Below, piece after piece: positions 12,006-25,760 of a stretch of 64,000 nucleotides of DNA. The stretch is taken from the NCBI GenBank assembly GCA_024305405.1, contig JAKNDB010000098.1, positions 3,591,501 to 3,655,500 of the forward strand. Direction: 5' to 3'. Within the stretch, counting starts at the first letter, position 1, and each line of letters opens with the position of its first letter. The position numbers and the translations under genes are program-made. The notes under the pieces were generated by a model. That model was given only the letters and a program-made list of their open reading frames with translations, was not told where the DNA came from and did no database searches. The DNA comes from Dirofilaria immitis (taxonomy: Eukaryota > Nematoda > Chromadorea > Rhabditida > Onchocercidae).

Positions 12006-14335
12006 TTGAAAGATTCCACTATATCATAATAGGCATATCATAATTTATCATCATCTAATCAATTTTTGTTTACGACAATTGTCTGATCATTTAATTCGGA
12101 GCATTTATCAATGTGTAATCATATCAACCTTTCAATGACAATTATCAAATGATTTTAATTTATCAAATAATTATATATAGGCAATGTAAAAATTTCAAAT
12201 AATTACTTTTCAATATGAAATAATAATTATAATTGATCCGAATTATGTATATAATTAATTTCTAATTTAATGTAATTGATTATTATAATTATATAAATTA
12301 AATTGATTAATAATTAAAACATATCGGAAATGATATATTATTTAAAAATTTTCAATTCATATTAAGAAATAACAATACGATAGACTTAAAAATTGAATTT
12401 AAAATTTAAAATTATAGCTATAATTTATAATCGTTTTCGATAATTTATGCAATTAATTGATAAGTTAATATAAATTAATTTGGTAAAATTTAATATAAAT
12501 TGAATTATTTAATAATTAAAATATATCGGAAATAATTTTTATTTATTATATGGCATTTATTATTTATAAATTTTATCAAATATTTATTGGAATAAATAAT
12601 TGAAATAATTAAACGAATTTAATAGAACTTAAAATAAAAGAAATTATTATAATTTCCGATATATTTATTAATGAATTATGTAATTAATATGAAAAAATTA
12701 ATTTTTAGAAAATAAATTATTCAAAAAAAAAGATTTTTTCATCCAAACAAATATCTAAATGAAATAAATTTGTGACGTAATAGAACTGGAAATGAAACAA
12801 ATGTATGATGATGAAATGTATGATATGATGATGATGATCTGGATGATCAACAGATGAATAGATCGAGTTGATATTGTATGAATTTTTCGAGATTATCATA
12901 CGCCCTATCAATTTTCAAACCAATCTCTCTTATTATTTCTACTATTTTTAGTGATGAAAGAATGATACAACCAATGAAATATAATTTTGGAAACTTTTCG
13001 ATTAAAATTTATCGCATTTCATTTCGCAATCATAAATGTATTATAATATTTCGAAAAGTTTTCTCGACAACAATCCTTTCTCTTCTCCTCACCACATAAT
13101 GGTATAAAATCTCGAGAATTCAAGCAAAACATTTATTAATTTTACGCATTCTTTTCAAATTAAATACGACCTACTCCAGATTATCTTAAAAATAAATAAT
13201 ATTATGCTCGAGAATATATGGGACAAGATGATAATGATAATGGTAACGGGAAGATTGATAAAAGAATTTCAAGAAAGGTAATGAATTTGGTTAATTCAGG
13301 AACGGTTGGAATGTTTGTAATGAGACAAATGATGATGATACGATGGCTATTTAAAACTGACCATTTGACCAATACACAAACTCTCACCTTTTCTTTCTCT
13401 CTCTCTCTCCCTCTCTCTCTCTTCCTCTCTCTTTATAGGTAAAATAGAAACGATAATATAGGTAAGAAATTGGAATTGGATGTGAAAGTTTGCTATTGGA
13501 ATGTACGATCATCAAAATGTCTAAAATGTAATTATTCAATAAACTTCGAGAATTTAAAATTTCTCGACATTTTCACTAAATGATAAAGAATTCCTATTTT
13601 CTATGCTTATGAGTGTATAATTCTCGAGAAATTTCTCGAAAAAATTTTAAAAGATAGCAAAATTAAATATGCTAGAAAGAAAAATAAAGGTACGATTAAA
13701 TTAGATCACTAAAAAATATATTGAATTACAAAAAAAAAAAAAAATTGAAAAATAAGATTGGAAAGGAAAAATAAATTGTAATTAATTTCAATTTTCAATT
13801 TTATATAATTATTTACTTCATTTTATCGTATATTTTTTAGAAAAGTTTTCTTTTTTCTTGTAATTTCTTTTATATTTAAAAAGTTTTAAATTTTAATTTT
13901 ATTTGAAAAATTTTTTCAAAATAAAATTTTCAAATTTTGCTAAATTAAAATTAAAAAAAAATGAAATAAATTTGGGAAAAAATAAAACAAAAAGCCACAA
14001 TTCATTTTATGAAATTCCTACGTTTCATTTTATTTTTTTGGTTTTTTTGTTATCATTATTATCAGTCAATTAATCATAATCATCGAGCACTATATTATTG
14101 ATAGAAAATTAAGAGAAAATGAAAATGAAAAAAAAAGAACGAAACAATTTGCAATGAGAAATTTGAAAATGTTATATTGAAATTCGGCAAATGATAAAAA
14201 TAAAAAAATGATTTGAAAAAAAAGATTTGTAATGAGGAATTTTAAAAGGAAAAGTCATAATTTGTTAAAAGAAAAAAAGTAAAGTGAAAAAGAAAAAAAG
14301 GAGAAAGACGAAGAAAAATGCTTTGTGAAACCTAA
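12006..14335. other. AT-rich intergenic DNA
   Basis: No exon is supported. A CT-rich run lies at about 13390-13432 (TCTCTCTC). An open stretch at 13218-13282 (MGQDDNDNGNGKIDKRISRK) ends at a GTAATG donor-like word but has no convincing acceptor or homology. Poly-A/T runs are frequent. Confidence 0.4.
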
Positions 14336-15130
14336 TTTTTGTTAAAAAAATGATGATGATAATGATGATGATTAAGGCGAAAATGAATAGTGATGAATGA
14401 TAACAAAAGAAAAATGATGATGATAATGATGATGATTAAGGCGAAAATGAATAATGATAAATGATAACAAAAGAAAAATGATGATGATTAAGGCGAAAAT
14501 GAATAATGATAAATGATAACAAAAGAAAAATGATGACGATAATGATGATGATTAAGGCGAAAATGAATAATGATAAATGATAACAAAAGAAAAAATGATG
14601 ATGATGATTAAGACGAAAATGATTAATAATGATGACGATTACGATAATAATGAATGATGATAAAAATGATAACAATGATGATAACTACGATGATAATGAA
14701 TAATAATGAGTCATAAAAAGTGACGATAATGATGATAATGAATAATAATGAATGATAATAAAAAAAATGATGATGCCAATGATGACGATTACGATGATAA
14801 TGAATGATAAAAATGATGATAAAAGTGTTGAATATGATGAAAATAAATAATGATGAACGGCAATGCAATAAAAGGAAAAATCATGGTAAAAATGATGATA
14901 CTTGCAATAATAATGAATAATGATGAATGATAATAAAAGAAAAAATGGTGCTGCTAATGATAATGATTACGATGGTAATAAATAATACTGAAATGATAGT
15001 GATAAAAAGGTAAAATGATAATGTTGACAACTACGACGATAATAAATAATGATGAATGATAATAAAAGAAAAATGATGGTACTGATGATGATGATGTTGA
15101 TAACGAATAATAATGAATGATAATGATGTA
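14336..15130. repeat. GATGATAATGA-rich array with about 60-bp higher-order units
   Basis: The clearest part (14340-14620) repeats ATGATGATTAAGGCGAAAAT, then GAATAATGATAAATGATAAC and AAAAGAAAA in about five copies. To the right it decays into irregular GATGATAATGAATAAT words with GATTACGATGATAATGAATG blocks. Opposite-strand frames rich in His and Ile are repeat artefacts. Confidence 0.85.
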
Positions 15131-15359
15131 ATGTTGCCTATAAAATAATATATCTGAAACAAGATTTTAGGAGAAAAAAATGCTTTTTTCTTAAATTAAA
15201 TTAATTAATTAAATTGTTTTTGAAATTGAATTAATTAATTAAAATTTTCTCCAAATTCCTGTTTTTTTATTCTCTTCATTATTTTTTTTTTTGAAGTAAA
15301 ATTTTAGAAAAATCAAATAAATTAGTAAGCAAATAAATCTTATGTTTGATCATTTGTAA

Positions 15360-15755
15360 GAGGATATTTTGAGATTTGATTATTTTGGATCATCGGATGC
15401 ATGAAATTTTCAGAATTAATCCTATGAGAATTTTTTTCGAGATTCAGAATGATCCTGCTTAACAGAAATTTTAATGTTCAGCATGTTCCTATGTAACAAA
15501 ATACTTCAGAATTAATATTATTTAATAGAATGTTTCGAAACTCAGAATTTCTCCCAATATAAGAGAATATTTCAACATTCAAAATGATTCCTGTGTAAGA
15601 GAATGTTTTGAGATTCAAAATATTCCTATGTAAGAGAATGTTTTGAGATTCAGAATTTCCTATGTAAGAGAATGTTTTGAGATTCAGAATTTCTTCTATG
15701 TAAGAGAATGTTTTGAGATTCAGAATAATCCTTTGTAAGAAAATATTTCAACATT
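15360..15755. repeat. about 33-bp degenerate tandem repeat
   Basis: Copies of CCTATGTAAGAGAATGTTTT followed by GAGATTCAGAATTT are near identical at 15590-15725 and increasingly diverged toward 15360. The right-hand side is younger than the left. Confidence 0.8.
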
Positions 15756-18700
15756 TTAAACAATCATTTGAAATGGAAAAAAAAAAGGCGAAACTTTTCG
15801 AAGAACAAAAAAAAAAGAGAATTTTTAAGTAAAATCCTTTTAAGCCTAGGATGAGAAAGAATAAAAAGTAATAAAATCAAAGATGAAATTTTTGAAATTT
15901 GATGAAGCAAAAAATGAAGGAAGAAAAATTTTGAAAAATTTAGCCATTTTAAATCTGACAAATAAATTATATTCGCTTAAATTGTTATGTAAACAAATTT
16001 TTACTTAAACAATAAAATAATTTTTGAAAAAAAAACAAATTTTTTTGTTTAAATAAAAATTGTCAATCAATTTTGTATAAAAATTTTTCTTTAGAAATAA
16101 ATATAAAATTAGTCATTGAAAAAAATGGCAATTTATTGATTGATTGATTTTTTTTCAGATAACAAATACTTCGATTCATTTGATCGATGTAAAAATTTTA
16201 TCATTTTTGTTTTTTATTTAGATCGATCGAAATATTTTAATTTAAAATGTGTGTCAAAAGTTAATTGATTGATCGAAAAGATTAATTAGTCGTTTCGATC
16301 AATTTTTTTTCAATATTTCAAAAAAATCTAAATGATAATTCTCGACAATCGTTATGTACAGTTTGTAAAAAAAAAAAAAACTTTTCAAAATTACAGGTAA
16401 AATTTATTATATCAAATGAGCGAAAATATTTGCATGATAGTCTTATTTAAGTTAATTTACCTCGTAATGATAATTATTTATTGTCATTTCTTTTTTTTCT
16501 TTTCATCATTTAACATATTTAAGTGATAATTCTTGCAGGTAATATTTAGGCGAAATTTCTGAAAAGAAAAAAAAGAAAAGAAAAGGAAAAAAACTTTTCA
16601 AAATTACAGGTAAAAATTGTCATTTCAGGTATTTCCTATTTTCTCTCATTTATTTTATTGAAAGTTTTTTGAAAAAAAAAAGGAACAATTTATATCAAAT
16701 TGAAAAGAAAAAAAAGTTTTGTCTAAAATGAAAATTTGAACTTTTTCATTTTCTTTCAATCGTAATAAATTTAAAAATAATTAAATGAATTTTCCGTTCT
16801 TTTTTTTGAATTATTTTATTAAATTTTGAAAATGCTTTTTAACTTAATAAATTGAATTTATTTTCGAAAATTTTTGCTTATATATTTTTTTAAATATTTA
16901 ATTTCAAATTTTAATTACCAATAAAAAATTATATAATTATTTATATATCGATGAATTTAAAAGATATTTATTTGAATTAATTATTAATAGAAAAATTATA
17001 ATTATATACATATATGTATGAATTTAAAAGATATTTCTTTGAATTTATTTGCGAAAATTTTGTTTACATTTTTTAAAAATATTTAATTTCAAATTTTAGT
17101 TATTAATAAAAGACTATATTTATGTATACATGAATTTAAAAGACTAAAAAATCATAATTATATATATGAATTTAAAAGATATTTGATTAAAAATTTATTC
17201 CTAAAATTCTGTCCGTATTTTTTTGAAAGCGTTTAATTTAAAATTTTAATTATTAATTATATATGTATGAATTTAAAAGATATTTGAATTAAATTTTAAA
17301 ATTAAAATAAACAAATATATAATTATAATTTAAAGATCAAAACATATGTGTATATATATTTGTAAGTAGAAATGGTTGATAAAATGTTAATATATGCTAT
17401 AAAATTAAATAATAAAAATTGTAAAATATTGATGAGAGTAAAATTTTAATTTGAATGGGAAAAATTTTTCACAAATAGAATTTGTAATGGAATGTACTTT
17501 AATCAGAACAGTTAATAATTTCTCTGAGAGAAAATTTTCAATGACAGAGAGAGAGAAATATAAATATAATATTTAGAAATATAGGTCATAGCCTAAAATA
17601 GGTATGTATGTATGTTTGTGTGTATGTATGTATGTATTATTAATGTATGTATGTATGTATGTATGTGTTTGAATTAAATTTAAGTATAATGATATATCAG
17701 TGTTAAATAAATAGATTATGATAAAAATAGGATAAAGAAATTTTTGAAATTTAACATAAATTCCTTTTCTCCTAATTCTTATCATATCACATCTCATTCA
17801 TTGGCAATAAATTTTATATAGTTTGAATTAAGTGAAAAGATAAAAAGAAAATCTTGATTAGCGCAGCTTATCATTAAAATTATCATTTCACCATTTTCAA
17901 ATTTTATTTTTTAATTAGCGCGGCTTATCATAAAAATTATCATTTCATTAGCTGAATTTTACTCTTATCTTTTTTCAGCATTTTTTTACACAAATAAAAC
18001 TAGGCTTATATAATCGAAAATGATACAATTAATTGATCAAGTTTATTTATATCAAGTTTTTCTAAAGCAATAAAGCGGAAAATTTTGTTTTTATTTTCTG
18101 AAATCTAAAAAATTTTTCTAAATATTGACTATAGATTTTTAAGCAAAAAACGAAAGAAATTATTTGAATTCTTTCAAATTTTGTTTAAAATAAAATTATA
18201 ACAGCGAATAATTATCATTCGATATGATAACAATATGATAAAAATAAGAATTATAAAATTTTTAAGAATTAAAAATTAAAAAAAAACGATAAAAACTAAT
18301 TGCTAATATTAATTTTAAAGAAATATTAAAATCAATAAAATATTAAACATTCAATTATTTGATAAATTAACATTTTTAACGAAAAAAAACGAAAAAATTT
18401 GTTGAACAAAACAAAAACAAAAACAAAAATTAATGAAAGTAAAAAATTTTTTTATTTTTATTTATTTTTTCTAAAAATTAAATGTAATTGAAAAGAGAAA
18501 TTTTTGCTAATAAAAATGAAAAATTTCTATTATTTTAATTTAATTTAATTAAAATTTTTTCTTTTAAATTAAATTTAATTTAAAATTTTTGTTTTAAATT
18601 TAATTTAATTTAATTTTGCTATTCGATTGAGAGAAAAAAGTAAATAAATAAATAAATAAATCTTTTTTTTGCTTATTTTTATAATAAATTTGATAAAATG

Positions 18701-18840
18701 AAAAAAAAATTTCTTATTTTAAATTAAATTAAAAACGAAAAATAAATAAATAATAAGGCAAAGGGAAAATTAAATTAAAAAGATAAAATTAAGAGAGAAG
18801 AGACAAAAAAAAGAAAATAGATCGCTAAAGGTCCATTAAA
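15756..18840. other. AT-rich intergenic DNA with (GTAT)n and diverged repeats
   Basis: No exon is supported. Four diverged copies of a 110-130 bp unit containing TATGAATTTAAAAGATATTT lie between about 16850 and 17300. An interrupted (GTAT)n microsatellite lies at about 17599-17668. TTAGCGCGGCTTATCATAAA-like words repeat near 17860 and 17918. Confidence 0.5.
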
Positions 18841-18849
18841 TTAAATGAA

Positions 18850-19165
18850 TAACTAGGCTTCTTCTAGGCCCAGTATTATCAATTTTTTGTTTTCATACAT
18901 TATCTTGATTGGTTGCCTGTAATGGGATAGCAAAAATTTAGCCCTTTTTTGCAACATTTTAATTTTTCTTCCTTTCGCCCCATTGGATGAGCACTGGGCT
19001 TCTAGGCTCATATTGTTAGTTTTCTCTGCGGATTATCATGATTGATAGTGTATGATTGGCTAGCTAGTTTACCTTTTTCGAAGTTTTTTTCATTTTTTGC
19101 AACCACTGAAAACTAGGCTTCTAGGCCAGCATTGCTAGTCTTCTACAGATTACCTTGATTGGATT
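18850..19165. repeat. three copies of an ACTAGGCTTCTAGGC-containing element
   Basis: Copies begin near 18851, 19000 and 19110. Each has a GGCTTCTAGGC core followed by ATATTGCTAGTTTTCT and then GATTATCTTGATTGG-like sequence. GC is well above background. No open frame spans a copy, so this could be a decayed transposable element or a local repeat. Confidence 0.6.
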
Positions 19166-22100
19166 TACCTTTTTTATTTCGTTTTTTTCTCTTTTGTTTT
19201 GCTTAGTATTATTACATTTTAAAATTACTCAATTAATATTAACCTAATTTTTCTTTACATTTTACCTAGCAAATTCAAATGATTTTCATTTGCCTTCGTT
19301 CATTCTTTTAACCTAAAATAAAAAAAAAAGACTAATGAACAGGTAAAACGAATGAAGTTATGAACAAGTAAAACGAATGAAGTTCCAGTTTTTATTTTTA
19401 TTTTTTTTTTTTTTTGTTCAACAAAAATCAACTTTGTGAAATTTTTTTCCATATATTAACTGATAAGAATATTGATCGATTGATATTTTATTACGATAAA
19501 TTTATTTTAGTCTAGTTGATAAAAAATACATATCCAGGCAAGCAAACTGATATCGTTTTATATTTATATCAAAATATGATAAATTTAATTTCATTTAAAT
19601 GATAAACAATACGTATTAAAATTATTGATAACATTTTATATTTTGTTAGCATATAAATTTTGCTTAATTTAAATGATAAAGAATATATATCAGTAAATTG
19701 ATAAATTTTTATTTTAACAATTTATCAAAATTAATTTTAAAAAGAAATAAAAAAAACTTACAATTAGAAGGAAATTTTTTTTGAGCAAAATTTTCCAAAT
19801 TAATTGTCCATATCAGTCATCTTACGATGTATAGATGGTTGTATTTGTTGTTTATGTGATAATTGATATTGATTGTATTATCAGTTATCACAAAAAAATT
19901 TCAATTTCTGAAATTTTATATTTTCATTAATAGTTGTAATAATTAATTTGAATTAAGCGTACAACGATTGTTATAGCTTCTCATTTATTGATTAATTTTT
20001 TTGAATGAATAAAAATCATTTCATATTTAAATTCCAATAAGTACTCAATTGCTACAATTATAATTTAATAATAAAAATACTTGGCTATCATTTAAAAAGA
20101 GAAAAAATACTTGGCTATTTAGTCATTTTTTTCAATATTTTTGTGATATCATTTAATTCAAAAGTGAATTTAATTCCTATAATAATTTGTATTAAATTCC
20201 TATACTGATTATCCGAAGCTAAAAAATTTTTTCTTTGTTTATTTGATTAAATAATGTTACTAAAATACTGGAAATGAAAAATCAATCACAAGTTTAGCTT
20301 TACTTATTTGATTAAATAATATTACTAAAATACTGGAAATGAAAGAGTTTAAAATGATTTTTTATCAATTACAAATTTAATCAATAACTGAAATTGTGAT
20401 AAATTCGAATAATCAAAAATATATTTTAACTAATTTTCACAACTATGATATAAATCAAAACATAAAAATCAGTGATAAAACAATCTCGAAAGATAAAAAT
20501 TTTAATTCAAAATTTTTAATCACATTTGCGATAAAGGTAAGACAGGTAAAAATCTAATTACTAAAATGGCTAGCTATATTATTTTGAGAATAAAATTATT
20601 TATTTAATGAAATTTGTTCAAAATTTTAAGACTTCTAGACGTAGTATACAATTTTGTGCTCTAAACGATCAATAATATAGACGTATTTTAATTGAACGAG
20701 TTACGTGACTTTTTTTACGTGATAATAAACGACGAAGTTTGGCGTTAAGTCTAAAAATTGATTAAGTATAGATATTTATTATTCAATAACTGCTCTTAAC
20801 ATCGATGATAAGCGAAATTATTGAAGCATTGATGGTTTTTATTTTTAGACTTTATTATGTACTTTTTCACGTAAGGTCATATGAATTCATTGACGTAAAA
20901 TCACATGAAAATTAGGCGTCAGAAAACATGCGACATTTTTCGGAGAATTCTGAAAATTACTGTAGAACTATGTGCAATAGCAAATCACGTAACTTATTCG
21001 AACTTCATGGAGGATTCCGAAAGACAGCTATTTACATTAATGATTGGATTGACAAGATCAGGATTCTAAAGATAACTGCTACGGATAACTGTCACGTAGT
21101 TATTTAAATTTCTTGACGGTTTCTGAAAGATAATTACTATACAAATATTTGGATTACTTAGCAGAATTCTGAATTATAAATGTTACAAACAAGTTATTTG
21201 GATTTCATGGTTTCTGAAAGATAATTACTATTGGATTATCTAAGATAATTCTGAATTATAATTGTTACAAACAAGTTATTTGGATTTCTCGACGTTATTT
21301 GGATTTCATGGTTCTGAAAGATAATTACTATACAGATGTTTGGATTGCCTAACAGGAATCTAAAAGATATACGATGTTAGTTGGAATTTTTCGAACGAGA
21401 TTCTGAAAGATTGAATTTGTCATAGAACTGTAAAAAAAAATAGACTTTATCAAAATTGTTTGAAATTCTCGAACGATTCTGAAATAATTATTTAATAATA
21501 TAAAAGTGAAACTAATTTTAATTATGAAATATTTCATGTAAATACTTTTTAAACGATTATTTCAAAATATTAATAAAAGAAATAAAATGATTATTATCAA
21601 AAGCAATAAGCCTTATCATTAAAATATTTATTAATTAACAAAATAAAAGAAAGTGAGGAAGTAAGGAAATTTTGGAATAAAATTATATTAAGCTAAAAAA
21701 ATAACTTCGCATCATTTCAAATTATATAAATAAGCCTTATCATTTCAAAACTAGTAATAAGCCTTATCATTTCAAAGCTATCAATAAGTCTTATTTACTA
21801 ACAACTTTTTTGGAATTAATTTTAATTTAAAATAAACCTAATTATCTCATTGAATTCATTTGTTACAATCATTGATTACATCATTTAATAGTTTTCCAAT
21901 TCATCCATAAAATTCAAATTCGCTAATTGTTAAAGTAAATTTTTAATTCGTCCAAAAATTTTTACAATCACATTTTATCAAAACTTTGCAAATAATTCGG
22001 ACATAAAAAAATATTTGTAACATAAAATTATATTCTCATTAATAAATCATTTAAAAATATTTTTTCATCAACTTAAAGTTGCAAAATTTAGAAATTGCAA

Positions 22101-22918
22101 ATTTTTGCATAATTTGAATTCAAACAGAAATTAAACGTTTATCTTTTCCTTTTGAAGAAGTTCCACTTCAAAGTTGCACTTCGAGAAAAAATAAAATATA
22201 TTTTTGAAAAAATTTTATCAAATTTATTTCTAACTTAGAAAAGAGAAAATTGTTTGAATCATTTCATCAAATTGATTTATAGAAATCGATCTTTTGTATA
22301 AATAGAAAAATTGAAATTTCAAAATTTGTCATTTCATTATCTCAGATTATAACAATCCAAAAAAGACAAATTTTTGAACTTCTGCCTTTCCTCGAAGTAA
22401 AAGTTCATATATTAAAAAAGAAAAAACTTTTCAAAAAAATGCTCAATTTCAAAAGTTTATAAATTAATTGTTGTTTAGAAGAGAGAGAAAGAGAGAGAGA
22501 GAGAGAGAGGGAGAAAGAAAAAATCACAATTATTGTCTGATCAATTATCATTAATAAAATTGAAAAAATTTTTCTAATATATGTCAACTCAACAAATGAT
22601 AAAAAAAAAAATGCTGATAAATGTCAAATGTCAAAATACAATAGCTTTAATGATTTGTTTGAAATGATTGTTATAGTTTACATTTATGATACAGTATTTG
22701 AAATGATTTAAGCTTTTATATCAGGTAAACAAATTTAGTGCAAAACTTTTATGAAAATGAGGAAATGAATTGGATGATAGTGAGGGTGTGAATTTCAAAC
22801 TTCTCAATAATTTTCACTTTTCTCTTATTCTTGCACAGTCTCTCTCTTCCTCTCCCTTTTTCTTCTATTATTTATTCAAGAGTATTCATTTGTTTACCTA
22901 ATAAGAAAAGCTTAGAGA
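19166..22918. other. AT-rich intergenic DNA with diverged repeats and a nested inverted repeat
   Basis: Diverged copies around TTTCTGAAAGATAATTACTA and TTACAAACAAGTTATTTGGA lie at about 21100-21340. The word AATAAGCCTTATCATTTCAA repeats at 21730-21790. A nested inverted repeat spans 20701-20874 (separate entry). A GA run lies at 22480-22512. No exon is supported. Confidence 0.5.
20701..20874. mobile_element. nested inverted repeat, possible MITE-like remnant
   Basis: TTACGTGA (20701-20708) is inverted at 20867-20874 (TCACGTAA), and AAGTCTAAAAAT (20747-20758) is inverted exactly at 20841-20852 (ATTTTTAGACTT). The element is about 174 bp and has no coding capacity. I see no clear target-site duplication, so the mobile-element reading is tentative. 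Confidence 0.3.
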
Positions 22919-22949
22919 GATGAGTTGCAATTTCAAATTGCAACTCATC
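22919..22949. other. perfect 15-bp hairpin, 1-nt loop
   Basis: GATGAGTTGCAATTT (22919-22933), C, then AAATTGCAACTCATC (22935-22949) form an exact palindrome with a single central base. Such a structure can extrude as a cruciform. No gene is adjacent. Confidence 0.9.
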
Positions 22950-23174
22950 CTTTAACTGACATTAATTGAAATGCGATACTAATAACAGATTTTTATTGAC
23001 AGCAATGACAACAATAATAGTAATAGTGAAATAATTGGATATATTTTCATGTTGAATATGTCCTACTCGAAGTTGAATACATTCATGAATGTTTTTATAC
23101 TTTAATAATAGCATTTGAATATAAGAATTTGAATATATAGAAATTTATAAATTTGAAAGTAATATTTTGCAAAT
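22950..23174. other. AT-rich spacer
   Basis: No feature is seen between the hairpin and the 35-bp array. Confidence 0.4.
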
Positions 23175-23630
23175 CAATCAATATTGCCATTCTTCAACAT
23201 TACAATCACTAATCAATATTGCCATTCTTCAACATTACAATCACTAATCAATATTGCCATTCTTCAACATTACAGTCACTAATCAATACTGCCATTCTTC
23301 AACGTTGCAATTTGTAATCAATATTGCCATTCTTCAACATTACAGTTATTAATCAATGTTGCCATTCTTCAACGTTACAATCTGTAACCAATATTGCCAT
23401 CCTTCAACACTACAGTCATTAATCAATATTGCCATTCTTCAACATTACAGTCACTAATCAATACTGCCATTCTTCGACATTACAAATTGTAATCAATATT
23501 GCCATCCTTCAACACTACTGTCATTAATCAATATTGCCATCCTTCAACACTACAGTTATTAATCAATATTGCCATTCTTCAACATTACAGTCACTAATCA
23601 ATATTGCCATTCTTCAACGTTACAACCGAT
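23175..23630. repeat. 35-bp minisatellite, about 13 copies
   Basis: The unit is AATCAATATTGCCATTCTTC then AACATTACAATCACT. Copies run head to tail with scattered changes, such as CTTCAACACTACAGT and CTTCAACGTTACAAT. Groups of copies share variants, which points to block duplication. Confidence 0.95.
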
Positions 23631-25540
23631 TTTCACAGTTCTTTTGAAAAAAATAGGCAGAAAGGTCTTTGTATAATCTTTGTAAAATCTAATTATAAGA
23701 TCTTTGTAAAATCTAATTATTAGAAATAATCGTGCACTCGTTTTGCAATTAATTTCTCATACATGCGGTGATAAGAATATTTAACATTCATTGATAATCA
23801 CATAAATAAATTTTTAGAGAATTAGTGAAAATTTAAAAATATGATATCAATTTCAGCGACTATCCATTATCATAGTTTTAATTTTGAAAATTTCGGTTTT
23901 ATTTTAAGACGCTTTTGTAAGAAGAATTCTTGCAAGATAAAAATGATAAGAAAGAGACACTTTTGTCGAAATATTTTATGAAAGAATTTCAATAGACGAT
24001 AAAAAAGATGACAAAATTTTTGTGATTTTGATCATTGTTGATAAGCTTTTGCAAGAAATAAATATGTGAAATAATTAAATGTACTTTGAACATTGTTAAA
24101 TAATGATAAGCTTTTTACAAGAAACGAGAATATTAGAATTGTTGGTAATATAAAATAATCATTATATTATCATATATTTTATAAATAGAATTGCAGAAAT
24201 TAAATTATGATCGTTTATCAATTTATCACTTTATTCTTTTTTTTTTTGCTAAATATATTGTTAAACATTCAATGATTATCAAAATATTTCTAGGTCAAAG
24301 AAAAAAATCTTATAATTTCATATAAGAAATTGCAAATTGAAGAAAAAATCTTTTTCGAAAAAGTATTTTCAAAATTTAATATTATCGATCAAAATGCTAT
24401 ATATTATAAAAATTGAAATTGAATTATCCTAAACGCATAGACAATAAAAAAAAAATAAAATTGAAATTAAAATTTTAATAAATAATTTTCGGCGGAAAAA
24501 ATTTTATTGGCAAAAAATAAATTCGAAAAAAATGTGTGAAAGAAAGTTTAGAAAATGTTGAAATTTTTTCATTCGAAAAAAACAAAACAAAACAAAAGAA
24601 ATAAACAAAAAATTTTGTTTACTTATTTGATATAAGAAATAATTTCGAAAAAAAAAGTAAAAAATTAAGCTTAAATTATTGTGAAATAGTAAACAAATAA
24701 TAAAAAATTGAGAGAGAAAAAATTGAAATTAAAATTTAAAATTATTTTGAAATGATTAATTTTGGAAGTAAAAATATTTGAATTTAAAAAATGATAAATG
24801 ATAATATTTATCATCATGTAATAATTGATGATGAATAACGAGAAGTAGTAATCATTAAACAAACATTTTCAAATTTTTAGCTAACAAATATTGAAGATCA
24901 TAATTATTATTTCGCTCCCGATGTCTCGACAATTATTCATAAAAATCAATGAGAAATTTTTCCTATACAATCAAATAAATGCTATCACTAATCAATATAT
25001 GTAATTCAAATAATTGATAAATCCAAATTTTAATTGATAATTTAAATTCAAGAATTTCTTTAAATTTACATATATATATAAAAGAGATTTGTAAAAAAAT
25101 TCAAATACATACATTGCATTGAAATTTTGCAATATTTTGTTTCAAAAAAAAGAAAGAAAAGGAAAAAGAAAAGAGAGAGAGAGAGAAAGGGGAGAGAGAG
25201 GGGAAGAGAGAGAAGAGAAAAATTGGAATTGATGATTAAGTAAATATGCACTTTTTTTTGCAAAAATTTTGCGAGAGAAAGTGAAAAGAAAAAAATTTCA
25301 AAGTTCTCTCTTATTGTTAGAATCGAATAGGTGAAAGGAAAATTTTTTTTTGCCGAAAATAATTCTCCGAACTTTAAACTTTTGATTTCTAAGTTTAATT
25401 TCTTTTTTTTCTTTATATAATCGTAAATAAAATAATAATAGAATCCACAGGTGAATCGGATACATCAAATGAAATAGAAATGAGCAAATGATAATAATTA
25501 TATTAATCCTATTAATGATAGAATGGATAATTTATCAATA
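23631..25540. other. AT-rich intergenic DNA
   Basis: No exon is supported. There is a short duplication of GATCTTTGTAAAATCTAATT near 23665-23720 and a GA-rich tract at about 25150-25225. The remainder is A/T runs. Confidence 0.4.
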
Positions 25541-25760
25541 ATAAATATTATAATGATAAGATGACACAAAAAGTAATCACGTACGTGAATTGAAGCAGAA
25601 CCAAAATGGGTAATTTATCAATAGTTAATATTATAATGATAAGATGACACAAAAGTAATCACGTACGTGAATTGAAACAGAACTGAAATGGGTAATTTAT
25701 CAATAGTTGATATTATAATGATAAGATGACATAGAAAGTAATCACGTACGTGAATTGAAG
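25541..25760. repeat. 82-bp tandem repeat, about 3 copies, with CACGTACGTG palindrome
   Basis: ATGACACAAA-type anchors at 25561, 25643 and 25725 are 82 bp apart. Each copy carries AAGTAATCACGTACGTGAAT, so the perfect palindrome CACGTACGTG recurs at 25579, 25660 and 25743. Copies also share GGGTAATTTATCAATAGTT. The array decays to the right up to about 26130. Confidence 0.9.

Noticed and set aside
13218..13442. Frame starting MGQDDNDNGNGKIDKRISRK, with dibasic sites and a donor-like end
   Set aside because: No acceptor, no signal peptide and no partner exons; the right half is a CT repeat.
14436..14868. His/Ile-rich minus-strand frames resembling metal-binding proteins
   Set aside because: The GATGATAATGA array read backwards; the histidines come from ATGATG words.
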